A stretch of 64,000 nt of DNA from CAZRCG01 sp964598565. Its GTDB lineage: Bacteria > Bdellovibrionota > UBA2394. Each line of letters opens with the position of its first letter. The stretch's first letter is position 1. Position numbers and translations under genes: made by a program. The stretch lies in contig CAZRCG010000001.1 in the NCBI GenBank assembly GCA_964598565.1, positions 186,001 through 250,000 of the forward strand, in the 5' to 3' direction. Of the stretch, positions 43,301 through 51,636 are shown one piece after another. Below the pieces are notes generated by a model. It did no database searches and had not been told where the DNA came from. It saw only the letters and a list, made by a program, of their open reading frames with translations.

Positions 43301-46300
43301 GTCGAGATTTTCCAAGGCGTTCAAATTGTCGCCCGATTGATCATTGAGCGCCACCGTATACGAAAAGGTAAGGGTCGTCGTGCCAGACCCATCAACATAG
43401 TCTAACACTCGAGGGGCAGGATGAATATCCAGCGTCAGTTGAGGAACATTCGTTACATTGACAATCTCGCTAAAAGTTACGGTGATCGTGATGGTCTCAC
43501 CATATAATACCGTACCGTTTGAGGCCGTCGAACTCACGCTGGTGACCGATGGCACTACTCCATCTATCACCAGATTTTTTTGACCCGCCAGAGAGTTCCC
43601 ATTATCAAGAGCAGGCAATGTTCTATTTACATCGTTCGACGGGCTCGCATTCGCATCGCGAATCGTACCGCCGGACAAAGCCAACGAGTCAGTAGCCGCA
43701 TAATTAAGATCGGCCGATGAATCTCCGGCCTGCACCGTGTAAGTGAAAGTGAGCGTATCACTGCCCGATCCAGCGGCATAGGTGGCTGTCCGATCAGTCT
43801 CACCTGTTTCGAGCGTCAAGGTGGGAGTGCCTGTGACATAAACAGTATCCGAAAATTGAACCGTAAGACTTATTGCCTCTCCCACAATATAAGTGCCATT
43901 GGCGTCTGTTGCAGAAACTAACAATACGCTAGGTACGACTCCGTCGACGACAATGGCCTTTGCGTTCGCTATCGAACCAGCAGCCCCTGGATTGGGTAAG
44001 GTAAGACTTGCTGCATTCTCTAAGGCATCTTGAATGGTAGCGCCGTTTGCCTCTAGCGAATCCGTCGCGACATAATCTAAGTCGCCAGACTCATCCCCAC
44101 TTTGAACTTCGTATGTAAATACCAAAGTATCTGTACCTGAACCGCTGACATACGTCGCGTAGCGATCGGTCGCCCCCGTCTCTAGAAGAATCCGAGGCGT
44201 GCCGCCGGACACCGTGACCACTTCAGAGAACTCCACCGTGACAGACACTGAATTGCCAACGACATATTTACCATCGTCTGAAGTCGCTGATACGGCCTCG
44301 ACGGTCGGGCTAACGGCATCAATAACGATAGCCTTGTTGGCACCCAATGAATTGGCAGCCCCGGGAGCAGGCAGTGTGCGATTAATATTCGTCAGGGATG
44401 CATCTTGAATAGTGCCTCCGTTGAGAGTCAATGAATCGGTGGCTCTATAATCCAAATCACCTGTCACATGCCCGCTGGCCGTTACAAACGAAAACGTAAG
44501 CTGCGTCGTACCACTGCCTGAAACATAATTGGCTACGGCATCGGACGCACCTGTTTCAAAAGTCAGTTGGGGCGTGCCTGTAACAAAAACAGGACCGGTA
44601 AAATTAATAAGCGCGGTGATCGTTTCGCCTTGTCCATAGGTACCATCGCTGGTCGACGACGTGACAGACGCCACTGTAATCGGCGCTCCGCGAATCACCA
44701 AACTCTTACTACCCGCCAAAGAATTCACAGATTCTAAAGCCGGCAAGTCTAACAGAGCAGAGTTCCCGTTGGCATCTTGCAAGGTCGCACCGTTCAACGC
44801 AAAGGCACCAATGGAGGCGTAGTTCAAATCAGGGGATTGATCGCTTGCACCAACCGTATAGCTACACGTTAAAGTGCTGGTGCCTGAGCCTACCGCGCAT
44901 GTCGCGGCTTGATCAGTATCGCCTGTCTCAAGAGTCAGTGTAGGCGTACCTCCTGCAAGATCGAGAACTACCGTTTGATCAAAATTAATTTGAATAGAAA
45001 TGCTATCGGTCTCTTCGTAAGTACCATCGTTTGTCGAAGACGAAACCGAAGAAATCCTGGGGCGCTCCCCATCGATATTAATAGTATTGTTCGACGCTAA
45101 AGAATCTCCACTGGCTAGCGCGGGCAACGTTAACGTCGCAGAATTGCCTGCCGCGTCTACGATCGTACCTGAACTATGAACGAAAGAGTTCGTCGCGGCA
45201 TAATTTATATCAGAGTCGGTGCTGTCGGTATCTTGAACGGTATACTGGCAGGTGGTGGACGTAACCGCCTCCACAAGACTACAGGTGGCTAAGCGGTTTC
45301 CGTTCGACGTTCCTAACGCAAGAGTGGGGGCCGTTCCTGTAATGGTGACCGCTTTAGAAAAATGAACCGAAACGACGATAGTGTCGCCAATTTTGTGAGT
45401 CTTGTTCATCGCCCCATCGGCATCGACTCGAGAAATGGTCGGAACATTTCCGTCAATAACAATGGCCTTGTTAGCTCCAAGCGAAGTTGCTTCTCCTGGG
45501 TTCACTAAACCTAAATCGGCCTCGTTGCCGGCTGCATCGACAAGGGAGCCTCCATTTTCAGAAAGTGCAGCGCTGCTTGCAAAGTCAAGATCTGCAGAGG
45601 TATCCCCTGCCTGTACCGTATAGTTGAACACAAGAGTTGTCGTGCCCGAACCCGACGTATAATTGACAGCTCTTGCTGCTCCCGTAATCAACAATGAAAT
45701 TTGAGGTGTTCCACTTACGGTAACGTTTTCCGTAAAATTTACTTGAATAGGAACGACGGCACCCACCGCAGCATAACCATTGGCAAAAGAGCTTGTCACA
45801 GAAGAAACCTCGGGTGGACTTGTATCAATAACAATCTGCTTAGAGCCTCCTAAAGACGTTCCTCCCGCTGTGGGCAGTGTCAGCACGGCCGTATTGCCCA
45901 CCCCATCTGCGATGCTGGCACCCGCCACGGTCAATGCCGCTGACGAATCAATGTCCAGATCAGAAGAGGTATGTCCCGCACCCACCGTATAAGAAAAATC
46001 TAAGGTCGTGGAACCTGAACCACTCGCGTAAGTCGCTTGACCTCCCGAATTGAGCGCAATCACAGGGACTCCTGTTACATCAACAATCTCAGAAAATACC
46101 ACGCGAATAGTAATGGCCTCTCCCACACTATAATGGCCATCAGCTTTCAGAGACGTGATGGAAGACACGGTGGGAGCACGAGCATCCACCACCAGAGCTT
46201 TAGAGCCTGCCAATGATGAGCCACTCCCCGTTGCAGGAAGTGTCAGCACCGCGGCGTTTCCGCTGCTATCTACAATCGTACCGCCGTTGAGCCCGAGCGA

Positions 46301-48772
46301 ATTTGTAGCCGTATAATTGAGATCTGAACTTTGGTCGCCAGACTGAACAGTATAAATAAATGTGAGCGTGGCGGATCCAGAGCCTGAATCGTAAACGGCT
46401 TCAGTCTGATTATCGCCCGTATCGAGTACTAATCGAGGCGACCCCGTGACGGTGACACTATCATCAAATGTCACCGTAATAGATAGGGGTTGATTCAAAA
46501 GATACGTTCCATCCGCCGTTGTAGAGCTCACACTGGTGACGTTCGGCGCAATACCATCTATCACAATATTCTTAGACCCCGACAGCGATGAACTTCCCGA
46601 AGTTGGTAACGTCAAGGTCGGGCTATTTCCTGCCGCATCTCGAATGGTCAGACCAGCATCCACCAACGCATTAGCCGACTGAACTTCTAGATCGGCTGAG
46701 ACACGAGACGCAGCAACAACAAATGAAAATCGAAGTACATTACCCCCGACGACACTCACAAATGCTGCTTCAGAATCGGTATCTCCCGTTTCAAGAAGCA
46801 AGGTTGGGTTTCCCGATACAGAGACAGTCTCACTAAACTGAACATCGACCGTAATGGTATCGCCGATTTTGTAACTCCCATTGTCGCTCGTAGAAGTTAC
46901 CGCAGTCACTGTGGGAACCACTCCATCGACCACAATATTCTTGTTAGCCCCCAAGGACTGAGCCGATGCGGGGCTCGTCAGTGTCAAAACCGCATTATTG
47001 CCCGCGACATCTCGAATCAAACCTCCATTCAGTGAGAGGGCTGTCGTCGAAAAATAGTCAAGATCAGACGCTATATCGCCCGCTTGAACCGTATAGTTAA
47101 ACAAGAGAGTGTCTGAATTTGAACCCGACACATAGTTCAGAGATCGGGCAGCATCATTAATATTGAGGCTCAGAGTCGGAGTACCCGTCACTACCACTGG
47201 CTCAGAAAACACCACCTGTATTCCGACGGTATCCCCAAGCTTTGCATAGCCATTAGAGAAGGCGCTGGTCACATTCGTCACCGTGGGAACGGCTCCATCA
47301 ACTTGAATCGCCTTATTCGCCGCTAGAGAGCCAGCCGCACCCGGCGTGGGCAGGGCTCGATAGACATTGGTGCCCTCCGAGTTGCGAATGGTTCCGCCGT
47401 TCAATTCGAGCGCGCTCGTCGAGTTAAAATCTAGATCAGAACTCAAATCTCCTGCCTGAACACTATACGTGAACACAAGCGAGTCGGAGCCTGAACCACT
47501 TGTATAAGTGGCATAACGATCGGTAGCGCCGGTTTCAAGAAGAAGACGTGGGATGCCTGTTACAAAAACGGCGCTACTAAAGGTCACGGTCAAAGTCACC
47601 GTAGAATCAAGAGCATAGAGCCCGTTCGCCGTTGCCGACGAAACATTGGTGACCGTAGCGGCGGGATCAACGGTAACAACAAAACTTTGAGATGTACTGG
47701 TCAAACCCTCGAGGTCGGTTGCTTTAAGGACAAGCGTGATATTTCCCGGAGGCACATCCTCCACAGCCGAACGTCTCAGCTGATTATTTACAATTGTAAA
47801 ATATCCCCCCGGATTACCCCCCGCGGCGAATTCAAATTCATGAACATCGTCACTATCGTCATCGAGTACCGATAATGTCGCAATCACATCGCCTGCAAGT
47901 GCCGACTGCCCCACGAGCAAGTTAGAAACAGAGATGGTCGTAGGTCTCTCATTAAGATTAATGATATTGACTGTCAGCGTTTCCGTTCGAATTTCTGTCC
48001 CCGGAGGATTTGAGGATTTAATTCGAATATCGTAGGAATTGCTCTCTTCATAATCAAATAGGGTAGCGTCTTTAACTCTGAGTCGATTGGGCGCTAAAAT
48101 TTCAAATCTTCCGTTTGCATCATCCAACAACTCATAAACGATATTCCGACCTTTTGAATCACGCGCCTTTAGGTACGACACAATGGTCGAATTTGAGACT
48201 AACGAATTGATGCCCGTATCGACTCCATTTGAGTCTTGCAGAGGCGCATATTCTGAAACAGACGCTCCTACCCCACCCGCGTTGGTCGGAATTTCACACG
48301 CCGCTGTTTTAAAGGACGTAGAATACGGTGGAAGCACATTGCCCTGAGCATCGCGAACTCCTGAAATACACATATTGAGCGTTCGCCCGCAGGGCAATTG
48401 ACCATTGCCTGACGTGACAATCGTCGCTTTTTGGTTTGAATTAACGGCAACGGTTGTATCAGGAACTCGACGACTCGGATCACAAGTCACGGTAGTCGCC
48501 GCTAGACGCTTCAGAGTTGATAAAAATCCATCCTCTAAATCATCCCCAAAAGACAGAATGATATTTTCATCGTTGAGGTCGCCTGTCTCTACTGGAAAAT
48601 CGAACGAAATCGACAACGTTTCGGTGGTGGAGATCTCAGAATCCGAAGATATCGCACTATCGCCCTGACCAACAGAGACTCCAGAGGCAGACGCTCTAGG
48701 ATCTGACGGCGGGTTTGCACAGGCCGATACCAAGCTCGCAAAAAACAGCACTCGTAGTGTTGATAATTTCAT
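40340..48772 (-). CDS. Giant Ig-repeat surface lipoprotein (2810 aa)
   Basis: An 8.4 kb gene for a putative surface adhesin or filament. The signal peptide ends in lipobox LVSAC with Cys18, so an outer-membrane lipoprotein is expected. Residues 50-160 resemble an SbsA-type Ig-like domain (Big_5), and residues 275-370 a cadherin-like domain (VIATLSVLDDDSDD, VTLVLKATDLEGL-type). From about 370, roughly 15 copies of a 110-130 residue module follow, each with VTSVSS.T.DGTY, TVTFSE.V.VTGTP.L.LETG, ATY.SGSG...L.F.YTVQ.GD.S.DL.Y...L.LNGGTI.DA.GN and LPTPG...SL...K.IVIDG. Two more divergent Ig-like domains come next. The last 400 residues are Ser/Asp-rich and include DFDGDGIAD, a calcium-binding type loop. 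ATG 48772 follows GGGAGGGG. The family is unknown to me. Confidence 0.85.
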   Translation of the reverse strand: MKLSTLRVLFFASLVSACANPPSDPRASASGVSVGQGDSAISSDSEISTTETLSISFDFPVETGDLNDENIILSFGDDLEDGFLSTLKRLAATTVTCDPSRRVPDTTVAVNSNQKATIVTSGNGQLPCGRTLNMCISGVRDAQGNVLPPYSTSFKTAACEIPTNAGGVGASVSEYAPLQDSNGVDTGINSLVSNSTIVSYLKARDSKGRNIVYELLDDANGRFEILAPNRLRVKDATLFDYEESNSYDIRIKSSNPPGTEIRTETLTVNIINLNERPTTISVSNLLVGQSALAGDVIATLSVLDDDSDDVHEFEFAAGGNPGGYFTIVNNQLRRSAVEDVPPGNITLVLKATDLEGLTSTSQSFVVTVDPAATVTNVSSATANGLYALDSTVTLTVTFSSAVFVTGIPRLLLETGATDRYATYTSGSGSDSLVFTYSVQAGDLSSDLDFNSTSALELNGGTIRNSEGTNVYRALPTPGAAGSLAANKAIQVDGAVPTVTNVTSAFSNGYAKLGDTVGIQVVFSEPVVVTGTPTLSLNINDAARSLNYVSGSNSDTLLFNYTVQAGDIASDLDYFSTTALSLNGGLIRDVAGNNAVLTLTSPASAQSLGANKNIVVDGVVPTVTAVTSTSDNGSYKIGDTITVDVQFSETVSVSGNPTLLLETGDTDSEAAFVSVVGGNVLRFSFVVAASRVSADLEVQSANALVDAGLTIRDAAGNSPTLTLPTSGSSSLSGSKNIVIDGIAPNVTSVSSTTADGTYLLNQPLSITVTFDDSVTVTGSPRLVLDTGDNQTEAVYDSGSGSATLTFIYTVQSGDQSSDLNYTATNSLGLNGGTIVDSSGNAAVLTLPATGSGSSLAGSKALVVDARAPTVSSITSLKADGHYSVGEAITIRVVFSEIVDVTGVPVIALNSGGQATYASGSGSTTLDFSYTVGAGHTSSDLDIDSSAALTVAGASIADGVGNTAVLTLPTAGGTSLGGSKQIVIDTSPPEVSSVTSSFANGYAAVGAVVPIQVNFTENVTVSGTPQISLLITGAARAVNYTSGSGTTTLVFNYTVQAGDTSADLDFASSAALSENGGSLVDAAGNEADLGLVNPGEATSLGANKAIVIDGNVPTISRVDADGAMNKTHKIGDTIVVSVHFSKAVTITGTAPTLALGTSNGNRLATCSLVEAVTSTTCQYTVQDTDSTDSDINYAATNSFVHSSGTIVDAAGNSATLTLPALASGDSLASNNTINIDGERPRISSVSSSTNDGTYEETDSISIQINFDQTVVLDLAGGTPTLTLETGDTDQAATCAVGSGTSTLTCSYTVGASDQSPDLNYASIGAFALNGATLQDANGNSALLDLPALESVNSLAGSKSLVIRGAPITVASVTSSTSDGTYGQGETITALINFTGPVFVTGTPQLTFETGASDAVANYVSGSGTTQLTFSFVTASGHVTGDLDYRATDSLTLNGGTIQDASLTNINRTLPAPGAANSLGANKAIVIDAVSPTVEAVSATSDDGKYVVGNSVSVTVEFSEVVTVSGGTPRILLETGATDRYATYVSGSGTDTLVFTYEVQSGDESGDLDYVATDSLEANGATIQDALENAASLTLPNPGAAGSIANAKAIVVDGVVPSVLLVSATDANGTYIVGEAISLTVQFSDTVYVTGTPTLTLETGETDRTATYAAGSGSDTLTFTYTVQAGDSSADLNYAATDSLALSGGTIRDANASPSNDVNRTLPALDNGNSLAGQKNLVIDGVVPSVTSVSSTASNGTVLYGETITITVTFSEIVNVTNVPQLTLDIHPAPRVLDYVDGSGTTTLTFSYTVALNDQSGDNLNALENLDYVGVNSLALNGGAIADVSGNPAALALPSPGAEGSLSANKSLKIDGVAPTILNVTSTTANGYYDEGEVIDVRIQFSEAVTVSGANPIVTLETGDTDGSGTYVGVVQTAEGVNDTVVFSYTVASNQDSADLDLNATTPISNLSSIRAVRLTGGRQNPVAIASMPAAGAATSLSHNKAIVVDTTDGEVVSVTSSTDDASDKFIDSTISIQVNFSEPIIVTGTPLLALDTGGSGNRAQYVSGTGTSTLNFTYVVAPGHESSDLDYESVNSLTLNGGTFYDRAGNDVSRTLPEPGEENSLSDNENLVVDGIRPIVTSFTQDTVAGLYGLNQSVDFVVNFNSNVFVTGTPQIKMNTGRYADYVSGTGTSALTFRYTVQSGDQTTLNVHTGYEWFQDLLQGSLRDRVSTTAGEYNLWDAHTQAADAGRATYNGVENLTVGNAVPTTLNGLGLQVDGNPPSANNNVNWRSISPISGMLTDLSRTYTFSVDEAIKVSSVTDDDYAWVSTCDGLALDDVNVSGSQISFVFTEAPDCDEGDILILTVYHAGITDLADNVLEGGSSTEIYTLDKTAPSSASFNPATGDFVAMPTSVDVTLAADINGTTVTTADFSIGDTCAGATASISAVAMSGRVATVSLSYAGDCAVGETVTLTHTLTGTADLAGNSGLGSVSAVYTMIDGGLFLLAPMNDSVAARGDAKSQNKSTTSDRSLPDGGANDPIMKSDSVERDVLRKNADEPSAAHPNHSEPSVTDRSSLSQATFEFRSARFGQWRSQGLLPRDAIVKVRFEDPNAIRAITEWNSKSDLHCQGAQTSQAMAALPLEVESVVSDSGLELQIQPVTGWPLNSECHLRVRSEKPYARSFKTMVPHDFDGDGIADTIGRLPASHSTTFFVMNRFEALGVWAAANHYQDLRFVDDWAGLGRAGVLGSWKTGHVDEEANCLFGYFVYNGAGSIDRQRSSAAWVFGPYEDSAGLCQITDDMVDTIKLASSLTMASR
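41940..47670 (-). repeat. Tandem Ig-like module array inside the giant gene
   Basis: About 15 coding repeats of 330-400 bases, diverged in DNA but recognisable by recurring stretches that encode SGSGT.TL.F.YTVQAGD and IVIDG. Divergence suggests an old expansion; neighbouring copies 9-13 look closest by eye. Repeat number could vary between strains by recombination. Confidence 0.7.
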
Positions 48773-48799
48773 TTTTCCCCTCCCGTTACCCGTATCTCT

Positions 48800-49711
48800 C
48801 TAAAAATTCTGTCGCCATCCCGTGATAGCCCGCCAGATCGGCACACCATTCTCATGCGAAATTCCATAAGCGCCCGTGGCGTAGATACTGGCATGTGCCT
48901 CTTCAAATACATTTGAAATACTGAAGAGAGCCTCCGTAGGGCTTTGCACGCCGGAGCCAAACATATCCTGAAGTTCCGTGCTCGTGCGAATCTCGGCGAT
49001 CAACGATATGGTAGGAATAATATCGACCGCCATCGCACCATTAAGTCTAAATTGATGCCCATTGGCTTGATTACCAATACGATACTTCTGCTGAAAATGA
49101 GCGCCAATATTGCCGGCCCAATGCCACCACGCCACCGGCCTGTACGATAGCACCGCCGTGCCTCCGCCGCTCACATAGCCCGACCCCGCATACTCTGCCC
49201 CAAAGCCTGTCGGCAAAAGCAAATGCCCCACTACAGCCAGTGAAACTGCTTTCGAGTTCCATGGACTAAAGTTCACCTTCGACGCCACCAAAATATCGCC
49301 AACGACGAAACGATCTTGAGATACGCCCCCCACGTCATTCTTTGGACGATACTGATGCAAACCAAAAGGCCCCTCGAAACCAATCGAGAAATGATCGGAT
49401 AAGCGCCAACTCGAATGCAGATGAATCAGATAGGCCTTTTCTAAAAGCTTGTCAGACGTTGTGGCCGATCGTTCGACACTAAGCACTCGATACGCAAACG
49501 TGGAGGCTGCCCCTACACGCCATACGCTTGAGCCATTCTGAAAAGCATCATAGGTATTGATAAATTTTCCGCCGTCAAACGGTGGGCGAAACGAGAACGC
49601 GTTGATTCCTTTCTCAGAAGCCAAGACATTCACAAAATCTGGCCATGCAGAAAGATAAGAGATGAACGTTGAAAGAACAATGGCACAAAATCGTGATAGA
49701 GCGAGTTTCAT
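48800..49711 (-). CDS. Outer-membrane beta-barrel-like protein
   Basis: A 303-residue protein with an N-terminal signal (FCAIVLSTFISYLSAW). It continues with NAFSFRPPFDGGKFINTYDAFQ, a phrase like the N-terminal barrel of OmpA-type proteins of myxobacteria and Bdellovibrio relatives; the OmpA peptidoglycan-binding domain is absent. Alternating hydrophobic/polar strands and a C-terminal Phe (WRAITGWRQNF) fit a BAM-inserted barrel of 12 or more strands. It lies 27 bases before the giant lipoprotein gene on the same strand, so a two-gene operon and possibly a barrel acting as transporter or anchor for the giant protein are inferred. No clear ribosome site precedes the ATG. Confidence 0.7.
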   Translation of the reverse strand: MKLALSRFCAIVLSTFISYLSAWPDFVNVLASEKGINAFSFRPPFDGGKFINTYDAFQNGSSVWRVGAASTFAYRVLSVERSATTSDKLLEKAYLIHLHSSWRLSDHFSIGFEGPFGLHQYRPKNDVGGVSQDRFVVGDILVASKVNFSPWNSKAVSLAVVGHLLLPTGFGAEYAGSGYVSGGGTAVLSYRPVAWWHWAGNIGAHFQQKYRIGNQANGHQFRLNGAMAVDIIPTISLIAEIRTSTELQDMFGSGVQSPTEALFSISNVFEEAHASIYATGAYGISHENGVPIWRAITGWRQNF

Positions 49712-49994
49712 AAAGAATATCTATTTAGTTTCAATAGGTTAGGCCTTTTAGCCAACAAGAAAGATTCTGTTTTTTTGTCCAGCTTCGCTGATTCAAAAAT
49801 CAAGTATTTCGCTTGAGCTTGGCACCTTGCGCCATCAATTGGCCCCTGAAACGACTAGAATCTTAAAACCTTCCTATGAAAAGATAAAGACGTCTAGCCT
49901 GCAACGCTCGTAAAGAGGCTTCACATGCCATAGATTATGGGCGTCTGAGGACTGACTACCAATTTATTTTCGATTCAGAGGGGGAACTAATACG

Positions 49995-51488
49995 ATGCAA
50001 TTTAATTTTTTAAGACCATTTATTATCTTGAGCTGGGGCGCTATAGCCGCCGGATGTTCGTCGAGTGGCTCCAGTGTGGGCTGGCCCGTCGTCTCGTCAC
50101 CATTTATTTCAACAACGACCGAAGCCGTCGTGATTAAAGGCTCCACGCAGATGAAAAGCGCGAGCTTTAACTCGCTCAAAACATCCCTCAACAGTATCGT
50201 CAACTGCGCCGCAGCGGCCGATCGAGCCTTTGTGATCGATCTCGATAAAGCTCCTGTGAGAGCAACCTGCTATGGTCCAAATTTATCCTATACCAACCAT
50301 CCCGATGGGACGCCGGCCAATGGCAATCTGCCAAGCAATGACTTGGGTCTCTGGTCCTCAACTAACGATGGCACAGAAGCCTGCACGTCTGCCCAAATCA
50401 CGACTCTCATTGAAAGCCACAACGTTTACTTTAATTTTGCCGGGCTCATGGGCGCTGCTCTACATTGTTATGTTAATACGACAGAGTCTCTTCCCGCTGA
50501 AGGCGCAACAGTCACCTTGAGCGATCCAGCAGCCTTTGGTTTCACGGGAGCTTCGTCCTCAGGTACGGTCTCTGCATCGAGTGCCAGTGTGACCGGGCTA
50601 TCTGGTGGGGGCTACCGCTACGAGATCACGGGTACCGTCACACCCACTGCTTCAACTGAACTTTCCTACAAAGTTATTGTTCAGCGAAAAGATGGAGCCA
50701 CTGAGACGGGTACCTACTCCTTCGATATCGAAGATACGAACAGTATCGAGGACACGAACTGTAATGATGGAAATGAGCCCGGCAATGAAACGATCACCAA
50801 AACCTTCGCCGGCAAAATGACCTACAGCGCCTCGGGATCAACTTTGAATCAAGAATTTAAATTTGCCGAATTCTGTAATTCGGTGGACCCTCTCGACTCA
50901 AACTATGATATTCCCGTTGCCACAACAGGCGATACCAAATGGTCGTCTAACTTTAATTACGGTCTGTTCAGCTTCGATGCCACCACTTTAGTGGGCACTT
51001 TTGCAACGGCGTGGCAGGCAGGCTCTCCGGACGAAGCGTCGCGCGTATTTAACGCTGCATTAGAAGCCGATGGTACTGGCACAGGTTACTATGGATTTGG
51101 TGGAGCTGCAGACAGCACGACCCTGCCACTTGGCGCTATACAAGGAATGGTATGCAACTGGGCCGGACCCGGGGGGGCCATTCATGCAGGACCTGGCAAT
51201 CGGCTTTCTACAGATTATCTAAAGCCGTATGTTCAACGCCAAGTTCTCGAAAAAAATGTGGCAGGTGTTTGGAAAAGCACTGCGGACGATATTAAATATG
51301 CGCCAACCAAAGACTGTAGTGCGACGCCCGGCACATTGACGTACAATGGAAATGACGCCGCAACGCCGGCCGATGATGAGTTCTCGAACGACAGCAGCTC
51401 GGTAGCAGCCACAACTCTTGCAGACACTATTGACCTACTGGCTTTTGAGTCATTCTCTTTTACGCTACCCACAGCCCCGACCTTTTAG
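49995..51488 (+). CDS. Hypothetical lipoprotein (497 aa)
   Basis: A secreted lipoprotein with lipobox IAAGC, Cys21. The mature protein is rich in Ser, Thr, Gly, Asn and Asp and has several Cys residues. A central region (around 180-240) looks like an Ig-like strand pattern (ASVTGLSGGGYRYEITGTVTP, in part). An acidic repeat follows (IEDTNSIEDTNCNDGNEPGNE). I do not recognise a family. ATG 49995 lies 10 bases after GAGGGGG. It is divergent from the barrel and giant-lipoprotein pair across a 283-base gap in which I see no firm promoter. It is followed by the methyltransferase gene but is probably separate from it. Confidence 0.6.
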   Translation: MQFNFLRPFIILSWGAIAAGCSSSGSSVGWPVVSSPFISTTTEAVVIKGSTQMKSASFNSLKTSLNSIVNCAAAADRAFVIDLDKAPVRATCYGPNLSYTNHPDGTPANGNLPSNDLGLWSSTNDGTEACTSAQITTLIESHNVYFNFAGLMGAALHCYVNTTESLPAEGATVTLSDPAAFGFTGASSSGTVSASSASVTGLSGGGYRYEITGTVTPTASTELSYKVIVQRKDGATETGTYSFDIEDTNSIEDTNCNDGNEPGNETITKTFAGKMTYSASGSTLNQEFKFAEFCNSVDPLDSNYDIPVATTGDTKWSSNFNYGLFSFDATTLVGTFATAWQAGSPDEASRVFNAALEADGTGTGYYGFGGAADSTTLPLGAIQGMVCNWAGPGGAIHAGPGNRLSTDYLKPYVQRQVLEKNVAGVWKSTADDIKYAPTKDCSATPGTLTYNGNDAATPADDEFSNDSSSVAATTLADTIDLLAFESFSFTLPTAPTF

Positions 51489-51526
51489 TGGCAACCGACT
51501 AAAGCCAAAACGATAAAAACCCTGAA

Positions 51527-51564
51527 CTCCTGCGAATTGTATAAAACAGATCTACTCGCAGGAG
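51527..51564 (+). repeat. Inverted repeat between the lipoprotein and methyltransferase genes
   Basis: CTCCTGCGA (51527-51535) and TCGCAGGAG (51556-51564) form a perfect 9-bp stem with a 20-nt loop, starting 38 bases after the lipoprotein stop. There is no T-run. It could be a terminator, an operator or a leader hairpin of the methyltransferase gene. It does not resemble a SAM, SAH or B12 riboswitch. Confidence 0.5.
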
Positions 51565-51636
51565 ACGGGGGCTGCCCTACGATACAACCCCCATTTTTCT
51601 CGCCAAAATGCCTCGTTCTGATCCATTGTCTTAGGC

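Noticed and set aside
49821..49830. GGCACCTTGC as a sigma-54 promoter before the 497-residue lipoprotein
   Set aside because: GG and GC are 6 bases apart rather than 10.
51489..51636. Riboswitch before the methyltransferase-MetF gene
   Set aside because: Only 148 bases with one simple hairpin; no SAM, SAH or cobalamin core motifs seen.
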